NCBI GenBank assembly: GCA_964545475.1
Contig: CAZJGG010000007.1
Location: 1 to 64,000 of the forward strand
Direction of reading: 5' to 3'
Length of the DNA stretch: 64,000 nucleotides
Source: CAZJGG01 sp964545475
GTDB lineage: Bacteria; Bacillota; Clostridia; Lachnospirales; JAISER01
Shown here: positions 18,591 through 27,877 of the stretch, one piece after another
How the letters are laid out: each line of letters starts with the position of its first letter
How positions within the stretch are numbered: the stretch's first letter is position 1
Translations under genes and position numbers: made by a program
The notes under the pieces: generated by a model
Seen by the model: the letters and a program-made list of their open reading frames with translations, nothing else
Told to the model about the DNA's origin: nothing
The model's database searches: none

Positions 18591-19648
18591 AATATCCTGC
18601 ATTAATAATCAATAGGCAGAAGCTTAAAGAAAATGTAGAGAGAGTCGTTGAGATGTGCCGAAAGGCAGGAATTGAGCCTTGCGCCGTTGTAAAATGTCTG
18701 TGCGCAATACCGGAAATTACCCAAATTTATGTTGAGGCCGGAATAAAAGCCCTTGCAGATTCAAGAATTGATAACTTAAAGAAAATTCCTTACGCCGGAA
18801 TAAAAAAGTGGCTTTTAAGAATCCCAATGTTATCAGAAATTAAAGATGTGGCTCTTTACGCAGATGTTTCTCTTAATTCTGAAATAGAAACTGTTAAGGC
18901 ACTGTCCGAAGAAGCTGAGAAAATAGGCAAAAAAGCAGGGGTTGTGTTAATGGTAGACCTTGGGGACTTGCGAGAAGGAGTTTTAGCAGAAGATGCCGTT
19001 GAGACCGCCGTAGAAATCTCAAAGCTTAAAGGCATTGAATTTTTGGGGGTTGGAACAAATTTAAACTGTTATGGCTCAATAATTCCCACAACGGAGAATT
19101 TAAAGGTTTTAACAGGTATTGCAAAGCAAATTGAGGAAAAACTTAATAAAAGGCTTCAAATAATTTCCGGCGGAAATTCCGGCTCTATTCATTTAATTAG
19201 CAACGGAATTATGCCTAAAGAAATAAATAATTTACGTATCGGAGAAACAATTCTATTAGGTAATGAAACATCATACCAAAAGCATATTGAAAACTTGCAT
19301 ACAGATGTTTTCCGTTTTGATGCCCAAATAATTGAGCTTAAAACAAAGCCTTCACTTCCCTTTGGAGAATCCGGGTTAAACTCATTTGGTGAAAAAGTCT
19401 ATTATGAAGACAAAGGGCTGATGAAGCGTGCTATTATCGCTTGCGGAAGGCAAGATGTAGATGGGGATAAAATTTCTCCTGTTGACGAAAGCATACAAGT
19501 TATTGGATACTCAAGTGACCATATGATAGTAGATATTACCAACGCCAAAAGTGAATATCACCTTGGAAACACTATAAGTTTTAACGTAACATACGGAGGG
19601 TTGCTTTCTCTTTGTACCTCAGAGTATGTTTTAAAGGCGGTAGAATAA
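18587..19648 (+). CDS. orr: Ornithine racemase (alanine-racemase-fold PLP enzyme)
   Basis: 353 residues. The N-terminal PLP-barrel motif CAVVKCLCA has the Schiff-base lysine, and SGGNSGSIHL is the phosphate-binding segment. By position at the end of the ora cluster, it is the racemase that turns L-ornithine from the carbamoyltransferase into the D-ornithine required by OraSE. It overlaps the MutL-like stop by ATGA. A generic amino-acid racemase cannot be ruled out from sequence alone, but the context is strong. Confidence 0.88.
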   Translation: MKYPALIINRQKLKENVERVVEMCRKAGIEPCAVVKCLCAIPEITQIYVEAGIKALADSRIDNLKKIPYAGIKKWLLRIPMLSEIKDVALYADVSLNSEIETVKALSEEAEKIGKKAGVVLMVDLGDLREGVLAEDAVETAVEISKLKGIEFLGVGTNLNCYGSIIPTTENLKVLTGIAKQIEEKLNKRLQIISGGNSGSIHLISNGIMPKEINNLRIGETILLGNETSYQKHIENLHTDVFRFDAQIIELKTKPSLPFGESGLNSFGEKVYYEDKGLMKRAIIACGRQDVDGDKISPVDESIQVIGYSSDHMIVDITNAKSEYHLGNTISFNVTYGGLLSLCTSEYVLKAVE

Positions 19649-19684
19649 AAATTACTAAATACTTTCCTGATTAAATTGTTTTTA

Positions 19685-19713
19685 TTGACATAAACGATAT
19701 TTTATGACATAAT
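19685..19713 (+). promoter_or_regulatory. Strong sigma-A-like promoter ahead of the small charged protein gene
   Basis: TTGACA at 19685-19690 and CATAAT at 19708-19713 with a 17-bp spacer. The presumed transcript would begin within the truncated family D repeat and run into the genes at 19872 and 20088. Confidence 0.6.
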
Positions 19714-19729
19714 ACTATTACTTTTAATA

Positions 19730-19830
19730 TAACGTAAGTTGGACGAAGTGGAAAGCCGCTTTAACGGCTTATTGCGAAGCAATTCTAATGTTATAAGCGA
19801 TAATTGTGGTGGTTTTTCACAAATTATGGG
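19730..19830. repeat. MITE-like element, family D, truncated inverted copy
   Basis: Its reverse complement matches the right 100 bp of the elements at 34131-34295 and 37753-37917, including the paired AAGCCG..CGGCTT core and the AACGTAAGTT end. It is diverged and lacks the other half. It forms most of the 5' leader of the following gene. Confidence 0.65.
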
Positions 19831-19871
19831 AAAAAATTAAAGATAGTAAAACAAAAAAGAGGAGAGTTTTT

Positions 19872-20072
19872 GTGTCAAAGAAAGAATCTGAATTTGAACG
19901 CTACGATAGAATGAAAAAATTCGAGCGTGAAACTGAAGTTCTGAAGCGTAAATCATTTTATGAAGAAGAAGATGAAGGAAAGACTGTCGCTAAAATTCGG
20001 ACGAACAGTGGTTCAAAAAAAGGCAGGGGAAAAGGTTACGAAAAAGTATTGGAAGAAGAGTTTGCGTATTAA
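19872..20072 (+). CDS. Small highly charged protein of unknown function
   Basis: 66 residues from a GTG at 19872 with GAGGAG eight bases upstream; a longer in-frame start at 19806 would lie inside repeat sequence. The protein is rich in Lys, Glu and Arg (SKKESEFERYDRMKKFERE near the N-terminus, GSKKGRGKG near the C-terminus), soluble, and predicted mostly helical with a disordered tail. I recognise no family. It lies 15 bp upstream of the GH13 gene, with which it shares a promoter. A nucleic-acid-binding role is possible but not shown. Confidence 0.6.
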   Translation: MSKKESEFERYDRMKKFERETEVLKRKSFYEEEDEGKTVAKIRTNSGSKKGRGKGYEKVLEEEFAY

Positions 20073-20087
20073 ATTGGAGATGATTGC

Positions 20088-22199
20088 TTGTATAATCAAA
20101 TTGGGTTAGGTAGCTTGGAATATTTTGAAAAATTAAGCTTTTTTGCAAGAATTTCAAGTGACTATATAAATATGGAAGCAATTTTTTCCGACGAAACGGG
20201 AGGATATGTTGCCCCAGAATGCCCTAATTTCGGCGACAATGTTGCCATTAAAATACGTGTAGGTAAAAATAATGTGGACGAGGTTTATTTGTGCCATTCA
20301 GAAAGCAAAATATTAATGAGCAAAATAGACTGTATTGACCAAAACGAGTTGTTTGATATTTATCAAACAACTCTTATAAATATTGAAGAAAATTACGGCT
20401 ATTATTTCTTAATTATAAAAAATAATAGAAAATATTATTATAATAAAAGGGGTCTTAATGGGGATATAAATGAAAGCTATAATTTTTTAATAACCCCAGG
20501 TTTTGACACGCCAAAATGGGCTAAAGGCGCAGTAATGTATCAAATTTATGTAGATAGGTTTTATAACGGAGACACTACAAACGATGTTGTATTTAATGAA
20601 TATGCTTATTTAGGACAGGCGGCTAAGCCTATTTTAAACTGGAACCAGACGCCGGAAAAACTGGATGTTGCAAATTTTTACGGTGGGGATTTACAGGGTG
20701 TAATGGACAAAATTCCTTATTTGAAGGATTTAGGCGTGGAAGTTATATATTTTTGCCCTATATTTGTTTCTCCCAGCAATCATAAATACGATATACAGGA
20801 TTATGACCATATAGACCCACATTTAGGTGTTATCGCCGAAGATGGCGGAGAGGCTTTATATTTTGAGAAATTCCATAACAAATACGCAACAAAATACATT
20901 CAAAGAACAACGAAAAAAGCCAATTTAGAAGCAAGCGACAAGCTTTTTGCAGATCTTGTGGCTCTTGCCCATGAAAATGGAATAAAGGTTATTCTTGACG
21001 GTGTGTTTAATCATTGCGGCGCATTTAATAAATGGATGGATAAGCAGAATTTTTATTCCGGAAAAGGATATGAAAACGGGGCTTATCTTGATGAAAACAG
21101 CCCTTATCATAATTATTTCCGCTGGTATGACAAGAACTGGCCAAATAATGACTGCTATGATTCATGGTGGGGCTTTGAAAATCATCCGAAATTAAATTAC
21201 GAAGCTTCTCCTGAGCTTTACGAATATATTATGAATATAGGCAAAAAATGGGTTTCTCCCCCTTATAATGTAGATGGCTGGCGTTTTGATGTTGCGGCGG
21301 ATTTAGGTTATTCTAAAGAGTTTAACCATAAATTTTGGAGAGATTTTAGAAAGGCTGTTAAAGAAGCAAACCCAAACGCTATAATTTTAGCAGAGCATTA
21401 CGGAGACCCAAAGGACTGGCTTTGTGGCGATCAGTGGGATACAATAATGAATTATGATGCATTTATGGAACCTATAACCTGGTTTTTAACAGGCATGGAA
21501 AAGCACAGCGAAGAATTTAAGCAGGATATGCTTTGTAATGCAATGGCTTTTGAAAACAATATTCGCTATCAAATGTCCAGATTCAGTGCCCAATCCCTTT
21601 ATATTTCCATGAACATGCTTTCAAACCATGACCATTCTCGCTTTTTAACAAGAACAAACATGCAGGTTGGCAGGCTGCATACAAAAGGGTCAAAAGCCGC
21701 TGGCATGGGCATTAATAAAAGCATAATGATGGAAGCGGTTACGTTTCAAATGACATGGCCGGGTGCGCCAACCCTTTATTATGGAGATGAAGTTTCAGTT
21801 ACAGGCTGGACAGACCCGGACAACAGGCGGACATACCCATGGGGCAAAGAAGACGAAGTTATGCTTAACTTCCATAAGACCGCCATAACAATGCATAAAA
21901 AGTATAATGTTTTAAAACATGGTTCACTGGAATTTTTATACTCTAATTACGGAATTTTATGCTATGCAAGGTTTGATTCCGAACAAAAAATGGTTATTGT
22001 ATTAAACAATAACAGGGAAGAAAAAACAATTGAAATACCGGTGTGGAGGGCCCAAATAAAAAAAGATGCCGTTTTGGAACGAATACTTCAAACGGCTAAC
22101 GAGAGCTTTTCCGTTGACACTGCTGTATTTAAAGTAGCTAACGGCTTTTTGGAAGTAATTGTTCCGGCGTTTAGCAGCAGCGTATATATTGAAAAATAA
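20088..22199 (+). CDS. GH13 alpha-glucosidase/neopullulanase-like glycosidase
   Basis: 703 residues from a TTG at 20088 (GGAG nine bases upstream). An N-terminal beta-rich domain of about 135 residues, typical of cyclomaltodextrinase/neopullulanase relatives, precedes the GH13 barrel. Catalytic regions are visible: DGVFNHCG (region I), GWRFDVAADL with the nucleophile Asp, ILAEHYGDP with the acid/base Glu, and MLSNHDHSRF with the transition-state Asp. It lacks a signal peptide, so it should act on maltodextrins or glycogen in the cytoplasm. malQ, at 48818, may work with it. The precise bond specificity is open. Confidence 0.9.
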   Translation: MYNQIGLGSLEYFEKLSFFARISSDYINMEAIFSDETGGYVAPECPNFGDNVAIKIRVGKNNVDEVYLCHSESKILMSKIDCIDQNELFDIYQTTLINIEENYGYYFLIIKNNRKYYYNKRGLNGDINESYNFLITPGFDTPKWAKGAVMYQIYVDRFYNGDTTNDVVFNEYAYLGQAAKPILNWNQTPEKLDVANFYGGDLQGVMDKIPYLKDLGVEVIYFCPIFVSPSNHKYDIQDYDHIDPHLGVIAEDGGEALYFEKFHNKYATKYIQRTTKKANLEASDKLFADLVALAHENGIKVILDGVFNHCGAFNKWMDKQNFYSGKGYENGAYLDENSPYHNYFRWYDKNWPNNDCYDSWWGFENHPKLNYEASPELYEYIMNIGKKWVSPPYNVDGWRFDVAADLGYSKEFNHKFWRDFRKAVKEANPNAIILAEHYGDPKDWLCGDQWDTIMNYDAFMEPITWFLTGMEKHSEEFKQDMLCNAMAFENNIRYQMSRFSAQSLYISMNMLSNHDHSRFLTRTNMQVGRLHTKGSKAAGMGINKSIMMEAVTFQMTWPGAPTLYYGDEVSVTGWTDPDNRRTYPWGKEDEVMLNFHKTAITMHKKYNVLKHGSLEFLYSNYGILCYARFDSEQKMVIVLNNNREEKTIEIPVWRAQIKKDAVLERILQTANESFSVDTAVFKVANGFLEVIVPAFSSSVYIEK

Positions 22200-22205
22200 A
22201 CAATT

Positions 22206-22236
22206 AAGCCGCCCATTTTGTTGTGGACGGCTTTTT
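22206..22236. terminator. Terminator after the GH13 gene
   Basis: AAGCCGCCCA and TGGACGGCTT form a stem with a bulge and a loop of about eight bases, followed by a T-run. It lies between convergent genes and can serve the plus-strand gene, with some potential for the chemoreceptor gene on the other strand. Confidence 0.8.
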
Positions 22237-22243
22237 AACATTT

Positions 22244-24490
22244 TTAATTTTTAACATCAAATACGCTGACAATTTGGTTTAGCGTTTCGGATTGACTCGA
22301 AAGTTCTTGGGAAGCAGACAAGAATTCTTGAGAACTTCCGGCGTTATCAGAGGCAACGCTGTTAATGAGCCTCATAACGGTGCTGGTTTGAACAATTGAA
22401 GACGACTGCTGTTCTGCCATTTGCAAAATATCATCAATAATCTGAGATATATTTGTGATGTCTGATACCATAGTATCCAGCGCATTTGCTGTTTTATGAG
22501 CTATGTCTTGTCCTTCTTTAACCCTTAAAATGGATGTTTCTATTAGCTTGCTTGTTTCTTTTACGGAATTTTGGCTTCGCCCTGCTAAATTTCTAACTTC
22601 TTCCGCAACAACGGCGAACCCTTTGCCGTGAACTCCAGCTCTCGCCGCCTCAACGGCAGCGTTAAGAGCAAGCAAATTTGTTTGAAAAGCTATGTCTTCA
22701 ATAACTTTAATAACCTTTGATATGTTGGTAGAGGCTTCGGTTATTCCCTCCATAGAAGTAAGCATACTAGCCATTTCTGCCTTACATGCAGAAGCGTTTT
22801 TAGTGGACTGTACTGACAATCCGTGTGCATCAGATGAGCTTTCTACACTTTTAGAGATTTTTTCCTCAATAATTCCAACGGTTTGCATTAAAGAATCTAC
22901 GGAATTAGCCTGTTCTTCAGAGCCTTGTGCAAGCACGACGCTTCTGTCAGCGATGCTTTTGGAGTTGTTGGAAAGCATTATAGAAGCCTCTGAAACATTT
23001 TTAATAAATATATTAAATTTATTAATGATAGTATTGATAGAATCCTTTATTTTAGCGAAATCCCCAATATAGTTTCGTTCTATTTCACAGTTTAAGTTAT
23101 CTCCTGCAATTTTTTCTAAAATAGAGTTTACTTCATTAATATAAGAAGAAATTGAGCTAATCATTGTGTTTAAAGAATTTTTTACAAGCCCGAAATCACC
23201 TTTATAATCTCCATTCATGCTGGAAGAAAAGTCGCATTGTGATATTTGCTCTAAAACTATAATAGTTTCTTTTATTGGTAAAATCACTGAATCAAGCAAA
23301 TGGTTTACAGAATTTGCAAGGTTATACCAATCACCGCTGAATTTATTTGCATCACAACGTTCTGAAAGCCTACCCTCTGAAGCGTGGGATATTAAATTTA
23401 AAATTTCAGTATTAATTTCCTGCAAGTTATCTTTTAGCATAAGTGCGCTTTGGGAAATTGGGGCTTTATTACCGGGAAGCATGGGAATATCCGCTTTAAA
23501 ATTACCTTCTGCAAACTCAGTCATAACTCCTGAAATAAGCGACATATCCTGTTTAAATTCCGATACCATGCCATTTATTCCATAAGCAACAGTGTTAAAA
23601 GCGCCTTCAAAATTATCGGCTTTAATGTTGTAATCTTCACCACGCTTGAAGCTTTCGGAGCAAAGGTTTAGTTCATCAACAAGGCTTTGCAAAACATGGG
23701 TTATATTAGCAAACTGACGAGTTAAATCACCTATTTCGTCTGTTCCGGCTTCTGGAAGGTTAACATTTATATGCCCTTTTGTAATTTCTGCGGAAACGGA
23801 CATCAATCTCTTTATTGGGTTAGTAATTGATTTTACTATTAAAATTGCCATTAACATAACAACAACAAAGCCGATAGAAACAAGAACGATAATACGCACA
23901 TTAGCGGCTTTTAAGCCTACAATGTTTTCTGAAAGGACATTTAGAGAATTGTTAACATTATCATTGAAAATGTTATCTAAGTAATTATGAATTTCTTGCC
24001 GTAGTTCCTTTGTGCTGTTGTTTGTAATAATTCTTAAAATACTGCCAGAGTCATTATTTAAGACGGCTTGCTTTAATGAATTGTTTATAGGTACAACTTT
24101 ATCAGTAAAAGTATTTAACGCTTTTGAAGCATTATTTATTAAGTTTTCGGGAGCATTTCTTTTTTCCAGTTCATTTTTATAATTACTTAAATTATCGGTA
24201 ATTATTTTTGTATTATTTTCAATATCATTTAAGCTGTTCTGCATTTTAGTTTGATTAGGGAAGGCAAGGTATATGTCAGTGTATGAAGAAAAGATGTCTG
24301 CTGTATAATCATTAACATCATAAAGCGGCTGAAGTTGTGCAAGATAATTGTTAGAAAGAAACGTAAAAGACTGTATCTGTTTAAGTCTGTCTGAAACGCC
24401 ACCATATGCTACAAAGAATAAAGCGCATACTGTAAAAGCGAATACTGTAATAAGCCGTGGAGCAATTTTAAGTTTGCTAAAAAAACGCAC
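22244..24490 (-). CDS. Methyl-accepting chemotaxis protein
   Basis: 748 residues from a GTG at 24490 with AGGAGG seven bases upstream. It has TM1 at residues about 11-28, a helical extracellular sensor domain of about 165 residues with no Cache-like motif, TM2 at about 196-216, and then HAMP (SITNPIKRLMSVSAEI). An extended cytoplasmic region with repeated HAMP-like segments follows, before the signalling tip AFQTNLLALNAAVEAARAG and VAEEVRNLAGRS. It signals to CheW/CheA, encoded 3 kb upstream. The ligand is unknown. A terminator separates it from the surface-protein gene, so it has its own transcription unit. Confidence 0.95.
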   Translation of the reverse strand: MRFFSKLKIAPRLITVFAFTVCALFFVAYGGVSDRLKQIQSFTFLSNNYLAQLQPLYDVNDYTADIFSSYTDIYLAFPNQTKMQNSLNDIENNTKIITDNLSNYKNELEKRNAPENLINNASKALNTFTDKVVPINNSLKQAVLNNDSGSILRIITNNSTKELRQEIHNYLDNIFNDNVNNSLNVLSENIVGLKAANVRIIVLVSIGFVVVMLMAILIVKSITNPIKRLMSVSAEITKGHINVNLPEAGTDEIGDLTRQFANITHVLQSLVDELNLCSESFKRGEDYNIKADNFEGAFNTVAYGINGMVSEFKQDMSLISGVMTEFAEGNFKADIPMLPGNKAPISQSALMLKDNLQEINTEILNLISHASEGRLSERCDANKFSGDWYNLANSVNHLLDSVILPIKETIIVLEQISQCDFSSSMNGDYKGDFGLVKNSLNTMISSISSYINEVNSILEKIAGDNLNCEIERNYIGDFAKIKDSINTIINKFNIFIKNVSEASIMLSNNSKSIADRSVVLAQGSEEQANSVDSLMQTVGIIEEKISKSVESSSDAHGLSVQSTKNASACKAEMASMLTSMEGITEASTNISKVIKVIEDIAFQTNLLALNAAVEAARAGVHGKGFAVVAEEVRNLAGRSQNSVKETSKLIETSILRVKEGQDIAHKTANALDTMVSDITNISQIIDDILQMAEQQSSSIVQTSTVMRLINSVASDNAGSSQEFLSASQELSSQSETLNQIVSVFDVKN

Positions 24491-24526
24491 GCCAAGACCT
24501 CCTGAAAAAATGATTTGAATAAAAAT

Positions 24527-24550
24527 ACGGGTCAGATTTCTCCGACCCGT
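24527..24550 (-). terminator. Terminator of the SLH protein gene
   Basis: On the minus strand ACGGGTC and GACCCGT form a GC-rich stem, followed by ATTTTT. It lies 13 bp past the stop codon of the surface-protein gene. Confidence 0.75.
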
Positions 24551-24562
24551 GCTTTAAAAATA

Positions 24563-27328
24563 TTACGGTCTAGGGATAGATGCATTCATTATATATTTAT
24601 AAGCCCAATGTGAAGAAGGAACGTCTGTAAATTCTTGTGAGCCAAGTGGAGTAAGTGTTCTGTCTTCTGCGAAAGAGAACACTGTGCAAACTTCTGCTCT
24701 TGTTATAGAATTACCAGGCTTAAACGTATTATCCGGATAACCGTTAAAAATATTATTGTTATATGCTAAATTAACAAAATTGTAATGCCAGTCTGTTTTC
24801 TTAACATCTGTAAACGGCGGCGTTTTTGAAGCGCCGGAAAGTTTGTAAAACTGTGAAAGAATAACGCACATTTCTGCTCTTGTTATGGGGTTGTTAGGTT
24901 TAAATGAACCATCCGGATAACCTTGGAAGTACTTTTTGCTGGAAACAAAATCTATAGCTGCTTTAGCGGAATGAGTGATAGCAACGTCTGTAAATGTCAT
25001 CGGAGTTGAAACTGATTTGTCCGAAGATAAATTAAATAATACTTGCGCAACTTCCGCTCTTGTTGCAGCACGGCTTGGTTCAAATTTATATGCACCAACG
25101 CCCTCCATAAATACTTTTTCCTGGTCTCCTGAAGAATTAACAGCAATTGTTATTGTTGCTTTTTCCTTAACTGTATAACTCCAGTCTGTAAGGAATAAAG
25201 AATAACCAGTAGGAACTTTTAAGTCTTTTGTAGTTAGGGTTGAGCCAACGGAAGAAGTAATAGTCTGTTCCGAAACTTGGCGCATATCTGTTGTTTTGTA
25301 GTTAATTGTTATTTGTACGTTGCCGCCGCCTGTTGTAAATTCAAGCATGTTGCCATAACTTATAGAAGATGAAGTCTTTGCGTATGCTCTTACGTAGTAA
25401 GAAGTATTAGTGTCAAGCCCGGTTGCTTCCATTGAATAAGAGTCTGCTGTTGAAGAATAAGCACCTACTTTAATATCGTTAACCGTTGGGTATTTATCAG
25501 TTTTTGAAAGCACAAAGCCTTTTTCAACTAAAGTATAGCTGCTGTTTGACGAAATTTTACCAACAATTACTGCCGTAATAGGGGTTATATCTTTAACTTG
25601 GGTAGTATCTACCGTGAACTCATTTCTTGTTGTAAAGTTTTTAGCCTCGCTGTAAAAAGTACCTGTAGAGTTTTTAATATAACCTCTAACATAGTAAGTT
25701 CTGTTAGTTTCAAGGTTGTTTAAAACAATTGTCGGTTTATCAGATGTACCTGAAACTGTTTTATTTGAGGTTTCACTTCCGTTTAGCTCTGGAACGGTTT
25801 TTGTTAATGAATATACAACGCCTTTTTCTGTAATATTTGTTGCGTTGTTAGTTTTGATATCCAAAACAATGTCGGCTCCGGTTACATTAACATTATTAAT
25901 ATTGTCAATAGAAATAGTAGGAGAGCCGGAATAGTTATATCTTGCCACAAAAGTTAATGGGCTTCCGTAATATATACCTTGAGTGCTTTTTACATAGGCT
26001 CTTACATAATAAGTTCTGTTTGTTGTAAGACCTGTAAGGGTAACGTTGGTTTTTGCATTCATATCCGCTGTTACTTTAACGTAATTGTTAGATGTATCAA
26101 CAAAAGGAGTCTGATTTACATCTGAATAAACGATGCCCTTTTCAGTAATAGTACCAGTTCCGTAATTTGTAACTTCTAAAGTAACTTCGGCAGAGTTATC
26201 AGTTATATTTTGGTAAGAAACCGTTGAAACCGCCGGAATGTTACCTTGGTTTTGCCCTGCGGTAAATGTTAATACGCTGCCGTAATAAACTGTAGAATTT
26301 GTTGTTTTAGCATACGCCTTTACATAATAGGTTTTGCCGCTTGTTAAATTTGAAAGTGTAACAGTCTGTTTTGATGATGTGCCTGCTACAGCATAATTTG
26401 TGTTATAGTCTAAAAGCATAGGGTTGGAGCTTACATTTGAATAAACAACGCCTTTTTCAACAACCGCATTGCTTCTATCTGATATTAAATTTATTGTAAC
26501 GTCTGCTTTATTGTTTTGAACGTTTGAAATATTTTCAGTAACAATTTCAGGCATAACCGCTGAAACCTTTTCCAATTTTACAACGCTTGAATACATGCTA
26601 ATTGGGCTCGAAAAGCTGTTTTGTACTGTTACAAACGCACGAATATAGTAATCTTTACTTCTGTCAAGAGATTGTATTTTTTTAGAAAAACTATATCCGC
26701 TTGAATATAGTGGTTCATACCATTCAAGGGCTGAACCGCTGCTAACATGTTCTCTCATAGGATTTGTATTGGTTGTAGACCATACAAAACCAACTTGAAG
26801 TACGCTACCTGTGTTACTGTTGCTTGGTAAAAAGCTTGTTTCTAAAAAAGCACTAGTGTCATCAACATCAGATATTCTTGGTGGATTTACCTCAACGGTT
26901 GTACTTGTTGAACCACTGGAGCTAGTTGAAAACCAGTTGCTGTTGCCGTATGTTGGGATACTTCCGCTGCTGCCAACTATTGAATATTCGCAAAATGTGC
27001 GGTAATAGTATTGAGTATTTGGTTTAAGGTTATTTAAACCCACTGAAAAGTCGTACCGTGGAGAATTATAAAAATCATGCTGAGGAGCATTGTACTTTTG
27101 AGAGTTATAAAAACTGCTGTTTTCTGAATATTCTATACCATAGTACAATATATTGATTCCTGAAGCAGATTGATATATCTGTCCGGATACTGTTGCGGAG
27201 TTTGTAGTAACGTTTGAATATCCGTAAGTATCAGTCTGCACATAATAATCTGATGCTAAAGCACCTACAGGTAACAAACCAAAAACTAATGAAGCTGTTA
27301 AAATAAAAGCTATTAACTTTTTAAACAA
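24563..27328 (-). CDS. Surface protein with fibronectin-III-like repeats and SLH domains
   Basis: 921 residues from a TTG at 27328 behind GAGGTG. The signal peptide (MFKKLIAFILTASLVFGLL) closely resembles that of the LRR protein at 59828. At least six repeats of about 100-110 residues share cores such as EKGVVYS and TYYVRAYVK, giving a fibronectin-III-like fold. Three SLH domains fill about residues 750-921 (for example FKPNNPITRAEMCVILSQF), and should tether the protein non-covalently to secondary cell-wall polymer. It lies 49 bp downstream of cheW, apparently in the same transcription unit. An adhesive or sensory role is possible; none is shown. Confidence 0.9.
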   Translation of the reverse strand: MFKKLIAFILTASLVFGLLPVGALASDYYVQTDTYGYSNVTTNSATVSGQIYQSASGINILYYGIEYSENSSFYNSQKYNAPQHDFYNSPRYDFSVGLNNLKPNTQYYYRTFCEYSIVGSSGSIPTYGNSNWFSTSSSGSTSTTVEVNPPRISDVDDTSAFLETSFLPSNSNTGSVLQVGFVWSTTNTNPMREHVSSGSALEWYEPLYSSGYSFSKKIQSLDRSKDYYIRAFVTVQNSFSSPISMYSSVVKLEKVSAVMPEIVTENISNVQNNKADVTINLISDRSNAVVEKGVVYSNVSSNPMLLDYNTNYAVAGTSSKQTVTLSNLTSGKTYYVKAYAKTTNSTVYYGSVLTFTAGQNQGNIPAVSTVSYQNITDNSAEVTLEVTNYGTGTITEKGIVYSDVNQTPFVDTSNNYVKVTADMNAKTNVTLTGLTTNRTYYVRAYVKSTQGIYYGSPLTFVARYNYSGSPTISIDNINNVNVTGADIVLDIKTNNATNITEKGVVYSLTKTVPELNGSETSNKTVSGTSDKPTIVLNNLETNRTYYVRGYIKNSTGTFYSEAKNFTTRNEFTVDTTQVKDITPITAVIVGKISSNSSYTLVEKGFVLSKTDKYPTVNDIKVGAYSSTADSYSMEATGLDTNTSYYVRAYAKTSSSISYGNMLEFTTGGGNVQITINYKTTDMRQVSEQTITSSVGSTLTTKDLKVPTGYSLFLTDWSYTVKEKATITIAVNSSGDQEKVFMEGVGAYKFEPSRAATRAEVAQVLFNLSSDKSVSTPMTFTDVAITHSAKAAIDFVSSKKYFQGYPDGSFKPNNPITRAEMCVILSQFYKLSGASKTPPFTDVKKTDWHYNFVNLAYNNNIFNGYPDNTFKPGNSITRAEVCTVFSFAEDRTLTPLGSQEFTDVPSSHWAYKYIMNASIPRP

Positions 27329-27377
27329 ATAAATACACCTCTAATCTTTTATTTTCTGTAATAAATAAATTTAGATT

Positions 27378-27854
27378 TTATTCCTGAGATAAAAATCTTT
27401 CCAAATCCATAAGTAAGATAATTCTTTCATCAATTTTACCTATGGATTTAATAAATTGGTTATAATATTTAAGTTTTGCGCTTGGAGGAGGAAGCACGTT
27501 TTCCTCTTTAATAAACATAACTTCTTTTACATTATCTACAATGAGCCCTAAAACAAAGGCTGAATGTTCAATAACAACTATACACGTTAAATCGTCATAT
27601 TCTTTGGCTTCTTTCATAAACCTTCTTCTAACGTCTATAACAGGTATAATATCTCCTCTTAAATTTATAATACCTTTAACGTAGGCGGGAGTTTCTGGAA
27701 CAAGGGTTATAGCGCAAACAGAAATAATCTCTTTAATGTTGGCAATTTCAACGCCATATTCTTCATTATCAATTACGAACGTTAAATACTTGTCTTTCGT
27801 AGTATCCTCTTCCATAGTAGCAGCTTCCATAATGTTATCATTATCGGCAGACAT
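27378..27854 (-). CDS. cheW: Chemotaxis coupling protein CheW
   Basis: 158 residues of a single CheW domain (YLTFVIDNEEYGVEI at the start, then INLRGDIIPVIDVRRRF). It is a cytoplasmic scaffold linking chemoreceptors to CheA. The ATG at 27854 follows AAGGAG. It directly follows cheA with a 23-bp gap, so the two are co-transcribed. Confidence 0.96.
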   Translation of the reverse strand: MSADNDNIMEAATMEEDTTKDKYLTFVIDNEEYGVEIANIKEIISVCAITLVPETPAYVKGIINLRGDIIPVIDVRRRFMKEAKEYDDLTCIVVIEHSAFVLGLIVDNVKEVMFIKEENVLPPPSAKLKYYNQFIKSIGKIDERIILLMDLERFLSQE

Positions 27855-27877
27855 TTCATCACTCCTTTTAAGATGAA

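Noticed and set aside
19806..19871. N-terminal extension of the 66-residue charged protein
   Set aside because: It lies in family D repeat sequence, and the GTG at 19872 has a good ribosome-binding site.
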